From: Haliea sp964022665
Lineage (GTDB): Bacteria > Pseudomonadota > Gammaproteobacteria > Pseudomonadales > Halieaceae
Direction of reading: 5' to 3'
Assembly (NCBI GenBank): GCA_964022665.1
Contig: CAXIDF010000006.1
Location: 94,914-158,913, forward strand
DNA: 64,000 nt
The position numbers were made by a program, and so were the translations under genes. The notes under the pieces were generated by a model, which was given only the letters and a program-made list of their open reading frames with translations, was not told the origin of the DNA and ran no database searches. Each line of letters opens with the position of its first letter. The stretch's first letter is position 1. Shown one piece after another: positions 34,643 through 44,094 of this stretch.

Positions 34643-36601
34643 ATGTTTTTTCGTGTCCCCCGATCGGCCCTTATCCTGGCAACAGCAGGCTTTGTATTGA
34701 CGGCCTGTAACGCCAGCGATTCCGAGCCGACACAGCACCAGCCCCTGCCACCGCAGCTGGCAGAGAAGCACGCACACTGGGGCCACTACGGTGGCGATGA
34801 GGGCGGTGCGCGGTTCGTCAGCCATACACAAATCACGCCGGCGAACGTGGACGCGCTGGAGCCCGCCTGGACCTATCACACGGGCGATCTGGCACCCGAG
34901 AGTTTCCCCGACCCCTTCAACAGCCCGGCACTGCAAACCACGCCGATACTGGCCCGCGACACACTGTACCTCTGCTCGCCGCGCAACAGAGTGATAGCAC
35001 TCGACCCACTCACCGGCGAGGAGCGCTGGCACCACGATGCCGACCCCGCACTGACAGGCCTCTACAGCGTGGCCTGTCGCGGCGTGGCCTTTCATGACAG
35101 CGGCGATGCAGGCACAAGCGGCGCGTGTGCCGCACGCATCCTGGCTGGCACACTGGACGGCCGCCTGCTTGCCCTTGATGCCGACAACGGCAAGCCCTGC
35201 GAAGACTTTGGCGACTCCGGTGAAATCGACCTGATCGCCGATCTCGGAGATGTGCGTCCCGCCGAATATGCCCTGACCTCGGCGCCGACCGTAGTTGGCG
35301 ACCGTGTGGTCGTGGGTGCCCATGTCGCCGATTTGCGCCGCGGCGGAGTGCCCAGTGGCGTCATACGCGCCTTCGACGTGCGCACTGGTGAGCAGGTGTG
35401 GGACTGGGAGGCACTGCCTCCGGAGCAGCGTGTGGAGGGCAGCTACACGCCTGGCACCCCCAATGCCTGGGCGCCGTTTTCCGCTGACAGTGCACGGGGC
35501 CTGGTCTTCATTCCCACCGGAAACCCGGCAGGCGACTACTACGGCGGCGAGCGCAACGGGCGCGATACCTTCGGCAGCTCCGTGGTGGCGCTGGATGCAC
35601 TCACCGGGGAGCGCCGCTGGTCCTACCAGACGGTGCATCGGGACATCTGGGACTACGACGTGCCGTCCCAACCGCTGTTGATTGACTACCCGGGGCCAGA
35701 TGGCCCTGTCCCCGCGCTGGTACAGGCGACCAAAATGGGTTTCTTGTTTGTACTCAACCGGGAAACAGGCGAACCACTGTTACCGATTGAGGAGCGGCCC
35801 GCACCGGGCGGCGGGCCAGCGCCAGATGCGCTCTCTCCCACGCAACCCTGGCCCGTGTTGCCGGAGCCCCTGCACCCCACGGAGCTGACTGAGGAGGACA
35901 TGTTCGGCTTCCTGTGGTTTGACCGGCAGGCCTGTATCAAGCAGTTTCGCAGCCTCAATTACGCCGGGCTTTTTACCCCGATCAGCACCCAGCCAACGCT
36001 GGTCTATCCCGGCTTCATGGGCGGCAGCAACTGGGGCAGTGTCAGCTGGGACCCGGTGCGCAAGCTGCTGCTGGCCAACACCTCGCGAATACCCGCCGTC
36101 ATCGAACTGATTCCGCGCGCCGTGGTGGAGGCACCCGGGTTCAGCGAACCGGTTGAACTGCAGCTGGACACCCCCTACGCGGTCAAGCGCCGCCCCATGC
36201 TGTCGCCGCTGGGCGCACCCTGCAACAGGCCGCCGTGGGGTGTGCTCACCGCCATCGACATGACGACCGGCAAGAAAGCCTGGGAAGTCCCGCTCGGCAG
36301 CACCCGTGATCTCGCCCCCTTCCCGCTGTGGCTCAACCTGGGGGTACCGAACAGCGGTGGCTCCATGGTGACCGCCAGCGGGCTCACCTTCATTGCCGCA
36401 GCCACCGACAGTTACCTGCGCGCGTTTGCGACCGAGACCGGGGAAGAGTTGTGGAAAGCGCGCCTGCCAGCGGGCGGACACGCCACGCCGATGAGCTACA
36501 CCGGGAAAGACGGCGCGCAGTATGTGGTGATCGCAGCCGGTGGCAACCGCATGCTGGGTTCCACCATGGGTGATGCCATTGTGGCGTTCAGGCTGCGCTA
36601 G
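34643..36601 (+). CDS. PQQ-dependent dehydrogenase-like lipoprotein
   Basis: 652-residue quinoprotein of the membrane glucose/quinate dehydrogenase branch without its five N-terminal helices. Instead there is a lipoprotein signal with Cys22 (GFVLTAC). Beta-propeller repeats such as VIALDPLTGEERWHHDAD, VRAFDVRTGEQVWDWE-like and VVALDALTGERRWSYQ are visible, plus HRDIWDYDVPSQP, typical of the branch. Expected to oxidise an alcohol or aldehyde in the periplasm and feed quinone. PQQ synthesis genes are not in the window. Followed after 77 nt by the second DUF3604 gene. Confidence 0.87.
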   Translation: MFFRVPRSALILATAGFVLTACNASDSEPTQHQPLPPQLAEKHAHWGHYGGDEGGARFVSHTQITPANVDALEPAWTYHTGDLAPESFPDPFNSPALQTTPILARDTLYLCSPRNRVIALDPLTGEERWHHDADPALTGLYSVACRGVAFHDSGDAGTSGACAARILAGTLDGRLLALDADNGKPCEDFGDSGEIDLIADLGDVRPAEYALTSAPTVVGDRVVVGAHVADLRRGGVPSGVIRAFDVRTGEQVWDWEALPPEQRVEGSYTPGTPNAWAPFSADSARGLVFIPTGNPAGDYYGGERNGRDTFGSSVVALDALTGERRWSYQTVHRDIWDYDVPSQPLLIDYPGPDGPVPALVQATKMGFLFVLNRETGEPLLPIEERPAPGGGPAPDALSPTQPWPVLPEPLHPTELTEEDMFGFLWFDRQACIKQFRSLNYAGLFTPISTQPTLVYPGFMGGSNWGSVSWDPVRKLLLANTSRIPAVIELIPRAVVEAPGFSEPVELQLDTPYAVKRRPMLSPLGAPCNRPPWGVLTAIDMTTGKKAWEVPLGSTRDLAPFPLWLNLGVPNSGGSMVTASGLTFIAAATDSYLRAFATETGEELWKARLPAGGHATPMSYTGKDGAQYVVIAAGGNRMLGSTMGDAIVAFRLR

Positions 36602-36678
36602 CCTCCATGGGCGAACTGTACATGGGCTGAACGAAACTGGCGCCATCCAGCGCCACCAGCAACTCGAGGAGAATAACA

Positions 36679-38688
36679 ATGAAAAAGCGCTGGCATTTCA
36701 CGGCGGCCCTTGCGGCACTGTTGTCGCACGCGGCCGTCGCAGACACCATTAACGATTATTTTGGCAGCGCCGCTGCACCGCCTTTCGAAGTCGCCGAGCA
36801 GCAGCCCTGTCGCCAGAACAATCCGCACCGCAACGTGCATTTCGGCGCGACCCACATCCACACCACACTCTCTGGTGATGCCAATGCATTCGGCGTGACC
36901 AACCGCCCCGATGATGCCTATGCTTTCGCGCGCGGTGAGCCCATCACCCTGCCCGCGCCCTTCAACCAAACCAATGGCAGCCGCGTGCAACAGCTCGCGC
37001 GCCCATTGGACTTTGCGGTAGTCACCGACCACGCTGAATACCTGGGCGAGGTTGTACGTTGCTCAACGCCGGGCAGCTCCAGTTTCAACAGCGCCACGTG
37101 CAAAATGTTTCGCGGTGAAGAGTTGGGCGGCTGGCCTGAAGAGATGGCCCATCTCGCCAGGATGTTCGCGCTGGTCCTCAAAGGTGACGCGGCACCCCGG
37201 AATCCGGATGTCTGTGGTGAGGACGGTACGGCTTGCATAGAGGCAATGTCCGGCCCCTGGCTGGAAATACAGCGCGCGGCCGAAACGTGGAATGACGCCA
37301 GCGAGGATTGCGCTTTCACCACTTTCGTGGGCTATGAGTATTCACTGGCTGTCGACTCCAACAACATGCATCGCAACGTCATATTCCGCAACGCAACGGT
37401 TCCATCCTTGCCCGTTAGTGCGCAGGAGGCAGGAACGCCGCAGGCCCTGTGGCGTAATCTGGAAAGGAACTGCCTCGACAGCGACACGGAGTGTGATGTG
37501 CTGGCGATTCCGCACAACTCCAACTGGAGTGCAGGGCGCATGTTTTATTCCGAATATCCCGGCGCCAATACCCGCGCCGATGAGATCCGCATGGCCGAAT
37601 TGCGCCAGCGCCTCGAACCGCTGGTGGAGATCATGCAGGTGAAGGGTGACTCTGAGTGCCGCAACGGGCTGCATCAGGTACTCGGAAGCGCCGACGAGCT
37701 GTGTGATTTTGAAAAACTACGTGAACCGGCTGAACCCGCAGTGGACTGCGAGTTGAGTACGGGTGTGGGGGGCATGCAACTCAGCAGTTGCATCTCACGA
37801 CTCAGCTTTGTCCGCTATGGCCTCATTGAGGGCCTGAAAGAACAGCAACGCATCGGCGTAAACCCGCTCAGGCTCGGTATCATTGCCGCCAGTGATAATC
37901 ACAATGCAACGGGTGGCGCCGTCGCTGAAGCCGACTTTGAGGGGTCCTCGGGCCAGGACACCTTACCGGCGGACCGCCTTCAAGGTGAGATCAAGGTGGG
38001 AAATGTTGCCACCAATTCCCCGGTGCGAAGTAATCCGGGAGGGCTTGCGGGTGTATGGGCTGAAGAAAACAGTCGCGAATCCCTGTTTACCGCGATGAAA
38101 CGGCGGGAAACTTTTGGTACCAGTGGACCGCGTATTGTGCCGCGGTTCTTTGGCGGTTGGGAGTTCCCGCAGGACATGTGTAAAGGTGGGGACTTTGCCG
38201 CGCAGGGCTACGAGCACGGTGTGCCAATGGGCGGTGAGCTGCCCTCCACACGCGGGCCAGAAAGTGCGCCCGTCTTCGCGCTCAATGCCCTGCGTGATGC
38301 CAGCGATGAGGGCGCGCCACTGCAGCGCATTCAGGTTGTGAAAGGCTGGGTGGATGATCTGGGACGTATGCACCAGAATATTTACGATGTGGCAGGCAAC
38401 GCCAACAACGGCGCCAGCGTGGATCTTGAAACATGCGAACGCAAGGGCGAAGGTCACGCACAATTGTGTAGCGTCTGGCAGGACCCCGACTTCGACGCCA
38501 AGCGTGATGCCGTCTACTACGCCCGCGTTGTAGAGAATCCCAGTTGTCGCTGGTCCACCTACCAGTGCAACCAGCTCAACCCGGCAGACAGGCCGCCCAG
38601 CTGCAGCGACCCCAACGTGCCCAAGACGATTCAGGAACGCGCGTGGACATCGCCTATCTGGTACACGGCGCCACGCCGGGGTACTTGA
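36679..38688 (+). CDS. Exported DUF3604 protein, copy 2
   Basis: 669-residue paralogue of the gene at 29007 with signal peptide MKKRWHFTAALAALLSHAAVA. The same motif order is kept: GATHIHTTLSGDANAFG (57-73), VVTDHAEYLGEV (from 115), IPHNSNWSAG and AASDNHNATGG, plus the closing QERAWTSPIWYT. It has extra Cys residues absent from copy 1 (for example CRQNNPH, CSTPG, CKMF, CGEDGTAC), which suggests disulfides in the periplasm. Function unknown. Follows the PQQ-type gene and is convergent with the flavoprotein gene. Confidence 0.85.
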   Translation: MKKRWHFTAALAALLSHAAVADTINDYFGSAAAPPFEVAEQQPCRQNNPHRNVHFGATHIHTTLSGDANAFGVTNRPDDAYAFARGEPITLPAPFNQTNGSRVQQLARPLDFAVVTDHAEYLGEVVRCSTPGSSSFNSATCKMFRGEELGGWPEEMAHLARMFALVLKGDAAPRNPDVCGEDGTACIEAMSGPWLEIQRAAETWNDASEDCAFTTFVGYEYSLAVDSNNMHRNVIFRNATVPSLPVSAQEAGTPQALWRNLERNCLDSDTECDVLAIPHNSNWSAGRMFYSEYPGANTRADEIRMAELRQRLEPLVEIMQVKGDSECRNGLHQVLGSADELCDFEKLREPAEPAVDCELSTGVGGMQLSSCISRLSFVRYGLIEGLKEQQRIGVNPLRLGIIAASDNHNATGGAVAEADFEGSSGQDTLPADRLQGEIKVGNVATNSPVRSNPGGLAGVWAEENSRESLFTAMKRRETFGTSGPRIVPRFFGGWEFPQDMCKGGDFAAQGYEHGVPMGGELPSTRGPESAPVFALNALRDASDEGAPLQRIQVVKGWVDDLGRMHQNIYDVAGNANNGASVDLETCERKGEGHAQLCSVWQDPDFDAKRDAVYYARVVENPSCRWSTYQCNQLNPADRPPSCSDPNVPKTIQERAWTSPIWYTAPRRGT

Positions 38689-38700
38689 TGCCGCTCGCGC

Positions 38701-40167
38701 CTATTGTGCAGCAACCTGCCGACCCGCAAGGCGGCCAAAAAAGCTGCCGTCACCCAGGGAAATACCTGAACAATAGGCCTCGCCCCAGCGCGGCAGGCCA
38801 CAGCTGGTGCGGCCGGCGGCATACAGCCCGGGTACCGCCACGCCGTCGCCGTTGAGCACTTCGCCAGACGCCGCCGTGAGTAGCCCCCCAAGGGTAAAAC
38901 CGGTAGCCGGATAATCTTCACCGGTGAAGCTGAGCGCCGCAAACGGCGGCTCAACCAGTGGCCGCATCCAGTCCGCATGTTTGTGCAGCACCGGGTCCTC
39001 GCCTGCGGCGGCATAGCGGTTGTAGCTTTCTACCGTGTGCACCAGCTCGCCGACCGGTATGCCCAGCTCCGCCTCCACCTCAGCCCAGGTTTCGCCGACT
39101 GCGGCGATCTGGATATCGGGATTGAAATCGGGTCGCGCAAAAATGCCGTTGTCCATCAGCAACCAGGCGCGGCCATTGGGCTGCCGCAGAATGTAATGCG
39201 TCGCTCGACCGTGGTAGGCGTCTTCATTGATGAAGCGTTGCCCGCGCTCGTTGACAAAAATACCGAACACCATATTGTCCGGCGGAAAGGACGGCTTGGT
39301 GGCAAAAAACTCGTTCATGTGGCTCACTGCGCCACCGACGGACATGCCCATGCGAATACCGGAGCCGTCATCGTTGCCGCCGCTGGTAGGCATTTCGGCC
39401 GCAGCCAGCGCCTCGGGTGCAAAGCGCCGCACCATGTCCTTGTTGCAGATAAAACCACCGGCGCACAACACCACGCCCTTGCGCGCACGCACAAAGCTGA
39501 TTTTGCCGTCGATGCGAGCCACGACCCCGTGCACCGTATCGGTAGCGTCAGCTACCAGACACAGAGTACGCGCGTTGAAGTGCGCCTGTGCCCCGCAGGC
39601 CAGGGCACGTTCAGCCAGCTTATCCATGACCAGGCGCCCGGCACCCATACCTTCCATTTGTGCGGCGTGGGCGCGCGGTGCCGGGTCCGACACCTCGGAA
39701 AACGGCCAGGCCCGCTCGCTGCCAGACCAGATCAGGGTGTCATCGGTTACCGGCTCCAGCCATTTTCCGGGCAAGTAGGTGCCCTTGAACGGAATGCCCT
39801 GTTCCGCCAGCCATTCGTAGTGCGCTACTGCTCCATCGGCATACAGGCGGACTTTTGTCTCATCCACACCGGGACCACCACTTTGCAGGAGGTATTTGAA
39901 CAGCGCTTCACTGCTGTCGTCAAAACCCGCTGCGCGCTGCACGGGTGTGCCACCGCCAAGATAAAACTCACCACCCGAAAGCGCTGCACTGCCGCCGTGT
40001 GTGCCGGCGACCTCAAGTACGGTTACGGATGCGCCTGCGCTGGCTGCTTCAATCGCCACGCAGGCGCCGGCAATGCCAAAGCCCACGACCACCACGTCGG
40101 TTTCGATGTCCCAGGCCGGCACCTGGTCGAGCCGGCAGGGTGTTGCTGCAGAATAATTCGCCGTCAC
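38701..40167 (-). CDS. FAD-dependent oxidoreductase, fumarate reductase/3-ketosteroid dehydrogenase-like
   Basis: 488-residue flavoprotein. N-terminal dinucleotide site VVVVGFGIAGACVAIEAASAG followed by the acidic VLE; GGEFYLGGGTPVQ; C-terminal PGLYAAGRTSCGLPRWGEAYCSGISLGDGSFFGRLAG, the FAD-contacting end common to FAD_binding_2 proteins. 3-Ketosteroid-delta-1-dehydrogenases and urocanate/fumarate reductases share this plan; no heme or FMN domain is fused. The GTG at 40167 is used because GAGGAG lies 9 nt upstream; a TTG at 40209 is possible. Likely a dehydrogenase of the local pathway. Confidence 0.85.
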   Translation of the reverse strand: MTANYSAATPCRLDQVPAWDIETDVVVVGFGIAGACVAIEAASAGASVTVLEVAGTHGGSAALSGGEFYLGGGTPVQRAAGFDDSSEALFKYLLQSGGPGVDETKVRLYADGAVAHYEWLAEQGIPFKGTYLPGKWLEPVTDDTLIWSGSERAWPFSEVSDPAPRAHAAQMEGMGAGRLVMDKLAERALACGAQAHFNARTLCLVADATDTVHGVVARIDGKISFVRARKGVVLCAGGFICNKDMVRRFAPEALAAAEMPTSGGNDDGSGIRMGMSVGGAVSHMNEFFATKPSFPPDNMVFGIFVNERGQRFINEDAYHGRATHYILRQPNGRAWLLMDNGIFARPDFNPDIQIAAVGETWAEVEAELGIPVGELVHTVESYNRYAAAGEDPVLHKHADWMRPLVEPPFAALSFTGEDYPATGFTLGGLLTAASGEVLNGDGVAVPGLYAAGRTSCGLPRWGEAYCSGISLGDGSFFGRLAGRQVAAQ

Positions 40168-40364
40168 AAACGCTTCTCCTCTACACTCTCGATAGCAGGG
40201 TGACCCCAACGGGCCACATTTTCACGGCACTGATACTACCCGTTCGCCACCCGCTGTGCCGCTCTCGCCCGGATAAAGCGCGATCCGGTTAAACTCTGCA
40301 GACCCGCGAGGAGCCCCGTCCCCCGGGACCACCGCACCGCCACAGCCAAGAGCCGAGAGGATTG

Positions 40365-41297
40365 ATGGACGAACAGGGAGCAGAGGCCGCATTGCCCGCG
40401 CTGGCATTACAAGAGGGTGCGGTACGGGACCTCGCCTGGGCCTGTTTCACCCCTCCACTACTGCATTTACAGCAGGCAGATCTCGGCACGGCAGCGTTCC
40501 CACTCACCGGCGCCCGCAGTGCCTGGCTGCAGGCGCTGGATCGGGACCCGGGGCCACTGCAGGATTGGTTGCAGCAGCGCCCGGCGACACGGCTGGGTGT
40601 CTATTTCGAGCGCCTGTGGCAGTTCTTTCTGCACAGCGACCGCGATACCGAGCTGATCGCCAGCAACCTGCCGGTGCGCGCGGGTGGCCAGACACTGGGG
40701 GAATTCGATTGCCTCTACTGGTGCCACCAGCGGCAACGGGTGGTGCATCTGGAACTTGCGGTAAAGTTTTACCTGGGCCTGGCAACTGCCACGCCGAAAG
40801 CTGGCCACAGCTACGGCTACGGCTGCGACTGGATCGGCCCCAACACGGTCGACCGCCTGGATCGTAAACTGCAAAGACTGCTACAACACCAGACACAGCT
40901 CAGCCAGCAGCCGGCAGCACAGCCAGTTCTCGCCGCGCTGCACGCGGAAAAACCGCTGCGGGAAGCGAGGGTAGCGGGCTGTCTTTTCTCACCTTCGGCG
41001 GCTCCACTGCCGCCGCCCCGAGGCTACAACACGGCACTGCCCCTGGGCCGCTGGCTGCCGCTTGGAGAATGGCGCGCTGAGTGTGCGGGCGACTGGCAGA
41101 TCATTCCGCGTCTCCAATGGCTGGCGCCCCTGCGTGCCTCGCGTCATCGGCAAGCAGGTGCAACGCTCGCCGCCACGTTGGAGACGCATTTTCGAGAGGG
41201 GGGCAAACCGCAATTGGTCGCAGAGCTGGACGCTCACGGCAACGAACGCAGCCGCTGTTTCGTGGCGGCAGATACGTGGCCAGATTCACGCAAATAA
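40365..41297 (+). CDS. DUF1853 family protein
   Basis: 310-residue conserved hypothetical. Recognised by RLGVYFERLWQFFLH, LGEFDCLYW, VVHLELAVKFYLGL and WIGPNTVDRLDRKL, where EFD...HLE...K looks like a PD-(D/E)XK nuclease core, as has been suggested by pattern for this family; that reading is inference. GAGAGGA precedes the ATG. Free-standing, upstream of a predicted barrel protein. Confidence 0.82.
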   Translation: MDEQGAEAALPALALQEGAVRDLAWACFTPPLLHLQQADLGTAAFPLTGARSAWLQALDRDPGPLQDWLQQRPATRLGVYFERLWQFFLHSDRDTELIASNLPVRAGGQTLGEFDCLYWCHQRQRVVHLELAVKFYLGLATATPKAGHSYGYGCDWIGPNTVDRLDRKLQRLLQHQTQLSQQPAAQPVLAALHAEKPLREARVAGCLFSPSAAPLPPPRGYNTALPLGRWLPLGEWRAECAGDWQIIPRLQWLAPLRASRHRQAGATLAATLETHFREGGKPQLVAELDAHGNERSRCFVAADTWPDSRK

Positions 41298-41365
41298 TTC
41301 AGGCGCCCCCCCTTGCCAACTGATAGAGTCGCGGCTTTAGAGAGGCCTCCTTTCGGGACACACTG

Positions 41366-42325
41366 ATGTCTAAACAAACCTGCAACGCTCTGATCCTGAT
41401 GGCATTCTGGCTATGGTTGCCAGGTGCCGGCGTCAGCGCTGAAGACGACGAGGCCGAAGACGAGACACCCTGGCTCGACCAGGGGCACCGATACGTGTCA
41501 ACACGTGCAGATGACCTCGCAACCTGGATGGACGGTTTCTTCGGCGTAAGGCGGGTGGATGCGGAAGCAGCCTATTCCACGCTGCGCCTGCGCCCTTCAC
41601 TGGAGTGGAGCGAACAGTACGGCTGGGACACTGGTCTGAGCTTGCGCGGCAAGGTCAATCTGCCGAACCTCGACGAGCGTGTCAGCCTGCTGTTCTCTGA
41701 CGAGGATAGCGGCAGCCTTGGCGATGAATTGTTGCGCGATCAGCAGAATCAATCCGATGATGTTGCCCTGCAGGTCGTGGGCCGCGAGGGCACACACGAC
41801 CGCATAGACTTCCGGCTGGGATTCAGCTCCGGCATCAACCCCGAGTTGGCAGCGCGCTACCGCTACCAGACACCGCTTTCCGAACAGGTTTCGGCGCGAT
41901 TTCGCCAGGAGCTGTTGTATCGCACGGACGACCGCTTTGGCACGGACACCCGTTTTGACATCGACGTTGCGGTCAGCGCCGACCGCCTCCTGCAGTGGTA
42001 TAACCGGGCGCGCTGGGACGAAAAGCGCGACGGCTTCGGCTGGAACACCGGGGTGACGGTAAATCAGCGCCTGAGCAACAACCGCGTTATTGGCGTTTAC
42101 GGCACGCTCAACGGCAGGACCCAGCCGCGCCACCTTACCCAGGCCTACGGCATGGGCATGCGCTACCGGCAAAACCTCAACCGCAAGTGGCTGTTTGTCG
42201 AGATACAGCCCGGCTACTTCTGGCGCCGCGATGTGCTGGAAGATGAGCGCCGCGGCAGCGCGGAGATTATCCTGCGCCTGGAAGCGGTCTTCACCGGCGA
42301 TATCGAAGAAGCGTTCTCGCGTTGA
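41366..42325 (+). CDS. Predicted outer-membrane beta-barrel protein
   Basis: 319 residues, not assigned to a named family. A signal peptide (about 1-25, ending GVSA) is followed by a short acidic stretch, then alternating hydrophobic/polar strands (LRLRPSLEWSEQYGWDTGLSLRGKV, YRYQTPLSEQVSARFRQELLYR, KWLFVEIQPGYFWRR) ending in IILRLEAVFTGD. The strand pattern and aromatic girdles suggest a small barrel in the outer membrane. It is convergent with modC and 68 nt after the DUF1853 gene. Confidence 0.7.
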   Translation: MSKQTCNALILMAFWLWLPGAGVSAEDDEAEDETPWLDQGHRYVSTRADDLATWMDGFFGVRRVDAEAAYSTLRLRPSLEWSEQYGWDTGLSLRGKVNLPNLDERVSLLFSDEDSGSLGDELLRDQQNQSDDVALQVVGREGTHDRIDFRLGFSSGINPELAARYRYQTPLSEQVSARFRQELLYRTDDRFGTDTRFDIDVAVSADRLLQWYNRARWDEKRDGFGWNTGVTVNQRLSNNRVIGVYGTLNGRTQPRHLTQAYGMGMRYRQNLNRKWLFVEIQPGYFWRRDVLEDERRGSAEIILRLEAVFTGDIEEAFSR

Positions 42326-43396
42326 CTAGCGCAGTAGCGCCACCGATTTGATCTGCAACCAGAAGCGTGCGCCGGGCTGCACACCGATGCGCACCTGTGA
42401 GTGGCGTGTGATACGTGCCAGCAGCGATGTGCCGTTGGCGTCGAGTCTCACCAGCACATGCGCCGGTGAATCAGTGGGAGCCAGTTCGACAACGTCCGCC
42501 TGCAACAAATTGACGATAGTGCTCTGTTCGTTGCGCTCTTGTGCAAGGCTGACATCTCGCGCCAGCACCCGGCAGCGCAAGCGTGACCCTACGGGCTCGG
42601 CACAGCGCGCTACCCTGAGGCTACCGCCGGGAAATACCAAACGCGACAAATGCCATTGTGTATCGTGCTCGGCCACCTCCGCCTCAATGACGACACCGCC
42701 ATCCTCTGCCGCGGCCAACGGCAGGTCCAGACGGCTCAGCATGCTTTGCAGGGGACCTTGCGCAACCACCCTGCCCGCCTCAAGCAACACCAGGTAGTCG
42801 GCCAACCTCGCCACCTCGCGCAGGCTGTGGGTCACGTAGATCATGGGCACCGCGAACCGCGCGCGCAGCTGCTCGTGAAAGGGCAGTCTCTCTGCCTTGC
42901 GCGCCTCATCCAGCGCCGCCAGCGGTTCATCCAGCAGCAGCAGTTGCGGGCTGGCCAGCAGCGCGCGCGCCAGGGCAATGCGCTGTCTTTCGCCGCCGGA
43001 AAAGGTCTGTGGGTAGCGCGCCAGCAACGGCTCTATATCCAGCAGCTGCACCACCTCGTCCCAGGCGATACGACGCTCGTGTGTGGGTGTTCGCTGCAAA
43101 CCATAGCGCAGATTGTCAGCCCCGCTCAGGTGTGGAAACAGGCTGGCCTCTTGGAAAACCACACCCAGTGGACGACGGTGCACCGGCAGAAACAGCCCCT
43201 CACGCTGCCATTCGGTACCGTTGACCGAGAGCGCCCCCTGCGCCGCTCGCTCCAGCCCCGCCACGCAGCGCAGCAGCGTACTCTTGCCGGCACCGGAGGT
43301 GCCGTAGATAACCGTGACACCCTCACCCGGCAGCGTCAGGTCCACATCGAGCCGAAATCCCCCCTGCTGCAGGGCAAAGCGTGCCTCGATAGTCAA
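42326..43396 (-). CDS. modC: Molybdate ABC transporter ATP-binding protein
   Basis: 356-residue ABC ATPase: Walker A GTSGAGKST (32-40), signature FSGGERQRIALARAL, Walker B LLLLDEPLAALDEA, H-loop VTHSLRE, then a C-terminal Mop-like regulatory domain (LARITRHSQVRIGVQPG, FWLQIKSVALL) specific to ModC. It starts with TTG at 43396 overlapping the modB stop (TTGA). The same frame is open far upstream through modB, but that sequence is not protein-like. Last gene of modABC. Confidence 0.93.
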   Translation of the reverse strand: MTIEARFALQQGGFRLDVDLTLPGEGVTVIYGTSGAGKSTLLRCVAGLERAAQGALSVNGTEWQREGLFLPVHRRPLGVVFQEASLFPHLSGADNLRYGLQRTPTHERRIAWDEVVQLLDIEPLLARYPQTFSGGERQRIALARALLASPQLLLLDEPLAALDEARKAERLPFHEQLRARFAVPMIYVTHSLREVARLADYLVLLEAGRVVAQGPLQSMLSRLDLPLAAAEDGGVVIEAEVAEHDTQWHLSRLVFPGGSLRVARCAEPVGSRLRCRVLARDVSLAQERNEQSTIVNLLQADVVELAPTDSPAHVLVRLDANGTSLLARITRHSQVRIGVQPGARFWLQIKSVALLR

Positions 43397-44079
43397 CCGG
43401 GCACCCCCACGAGCCGCGCCCTCCGGTTGACTGCGTAAACCAGCGTCAACAACGACAGGGACAACACAACCAGGGTGAGGGCAAGCGCGTGCGCCGCGCC
43501 GTAATCCAGCGTTTCCACATGGTTGTAAATGGCGATTGACGCCACGCGCGTCTCGCCGGGAATGTTGCCGCCCAGCATGATGATGACGCCAAATTCCCCC
43601 AGCGTATGCGCGAACGCCAGCACGGCGGCAGTGAGATAGCCGCGCCGCGCCAGGGGCAGGGCAATCGTTAAAAAACGGTCCAGCGGCGATGCACGCAGGG
43701 TAGCCGCCACGTCGAACAGGCGCGCGCCTGTGGCCGCAAAGGCGTTCTGCAATGGCTGCACCACGAACGGCAGGGAGTACACCATCGAGCCGACCACCAG
43801 GCCGCTGAAACTGAACGCGAGGTGTCCTACGCCGATACGCTCCAGCGTGCCGCCCACGGCACCCTCCGGGCCCAGCAGAAGCAGCAGGTAAAACCCGAGC
43901 ACAGTCGGCGGCAACACCAATGGCAAAGTGACCAGTGCCTCGACCAGTACGCGCCCGCGTGCGGCGGTCTGCGAGAGCCACCAGGCCAGTGGCGTCGCCA
44001 ACAGCAGCAACAGTACGGTACTGACCGCCGCCAGTTGCAGGGTTACCCACAGGGCTGTGAGGTCTTCCGCTGACAACAT
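43393..44079 (-). CDS. modB: Molybdate ABC transporter permease
   Basis: 228-residue inner-membrane permease with five or six helices. ALVTLPLVLPPTVLGFYLLLLLG and the coupling loop FAHTLGEFGVIIMLGGNIPGETR are characteristic of ModB. ATG at 44079, 15 nt after modA; the stop overlaps the modC start. Confidence 0.94.
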   Translation of the reverse strand: MLSAEDLTALWVTLQLAAVSTVLLLLLATPLAWWLSQTAARGRVLVEALVTLPLVLPPTVLGFYLLLLLGPEGAVGGTLERIGVGHLAFSFSGLVVGSMVYSLPFVVQPLQNAFAATGARLFDVAATLRASPLDRFLTIALPLARRGYLTAAVLAFAHTLGEFGVIIMLGGNIPGETRVASIAIYNHVETLDYGAAHALALTLVVLSLSLLTLVYAVNRRARLVGVPG

Positions 44080-44094
44080 CACAGGGACACCCGC

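Noticed and set aside
42326..44050. Apparent 574-residue fusion covering modC and modB
   Set aside because: Only the part after 43396 is ABC ATPase. The upstream part is modB read in the wrong frame; modB itself is intact in its own frame.
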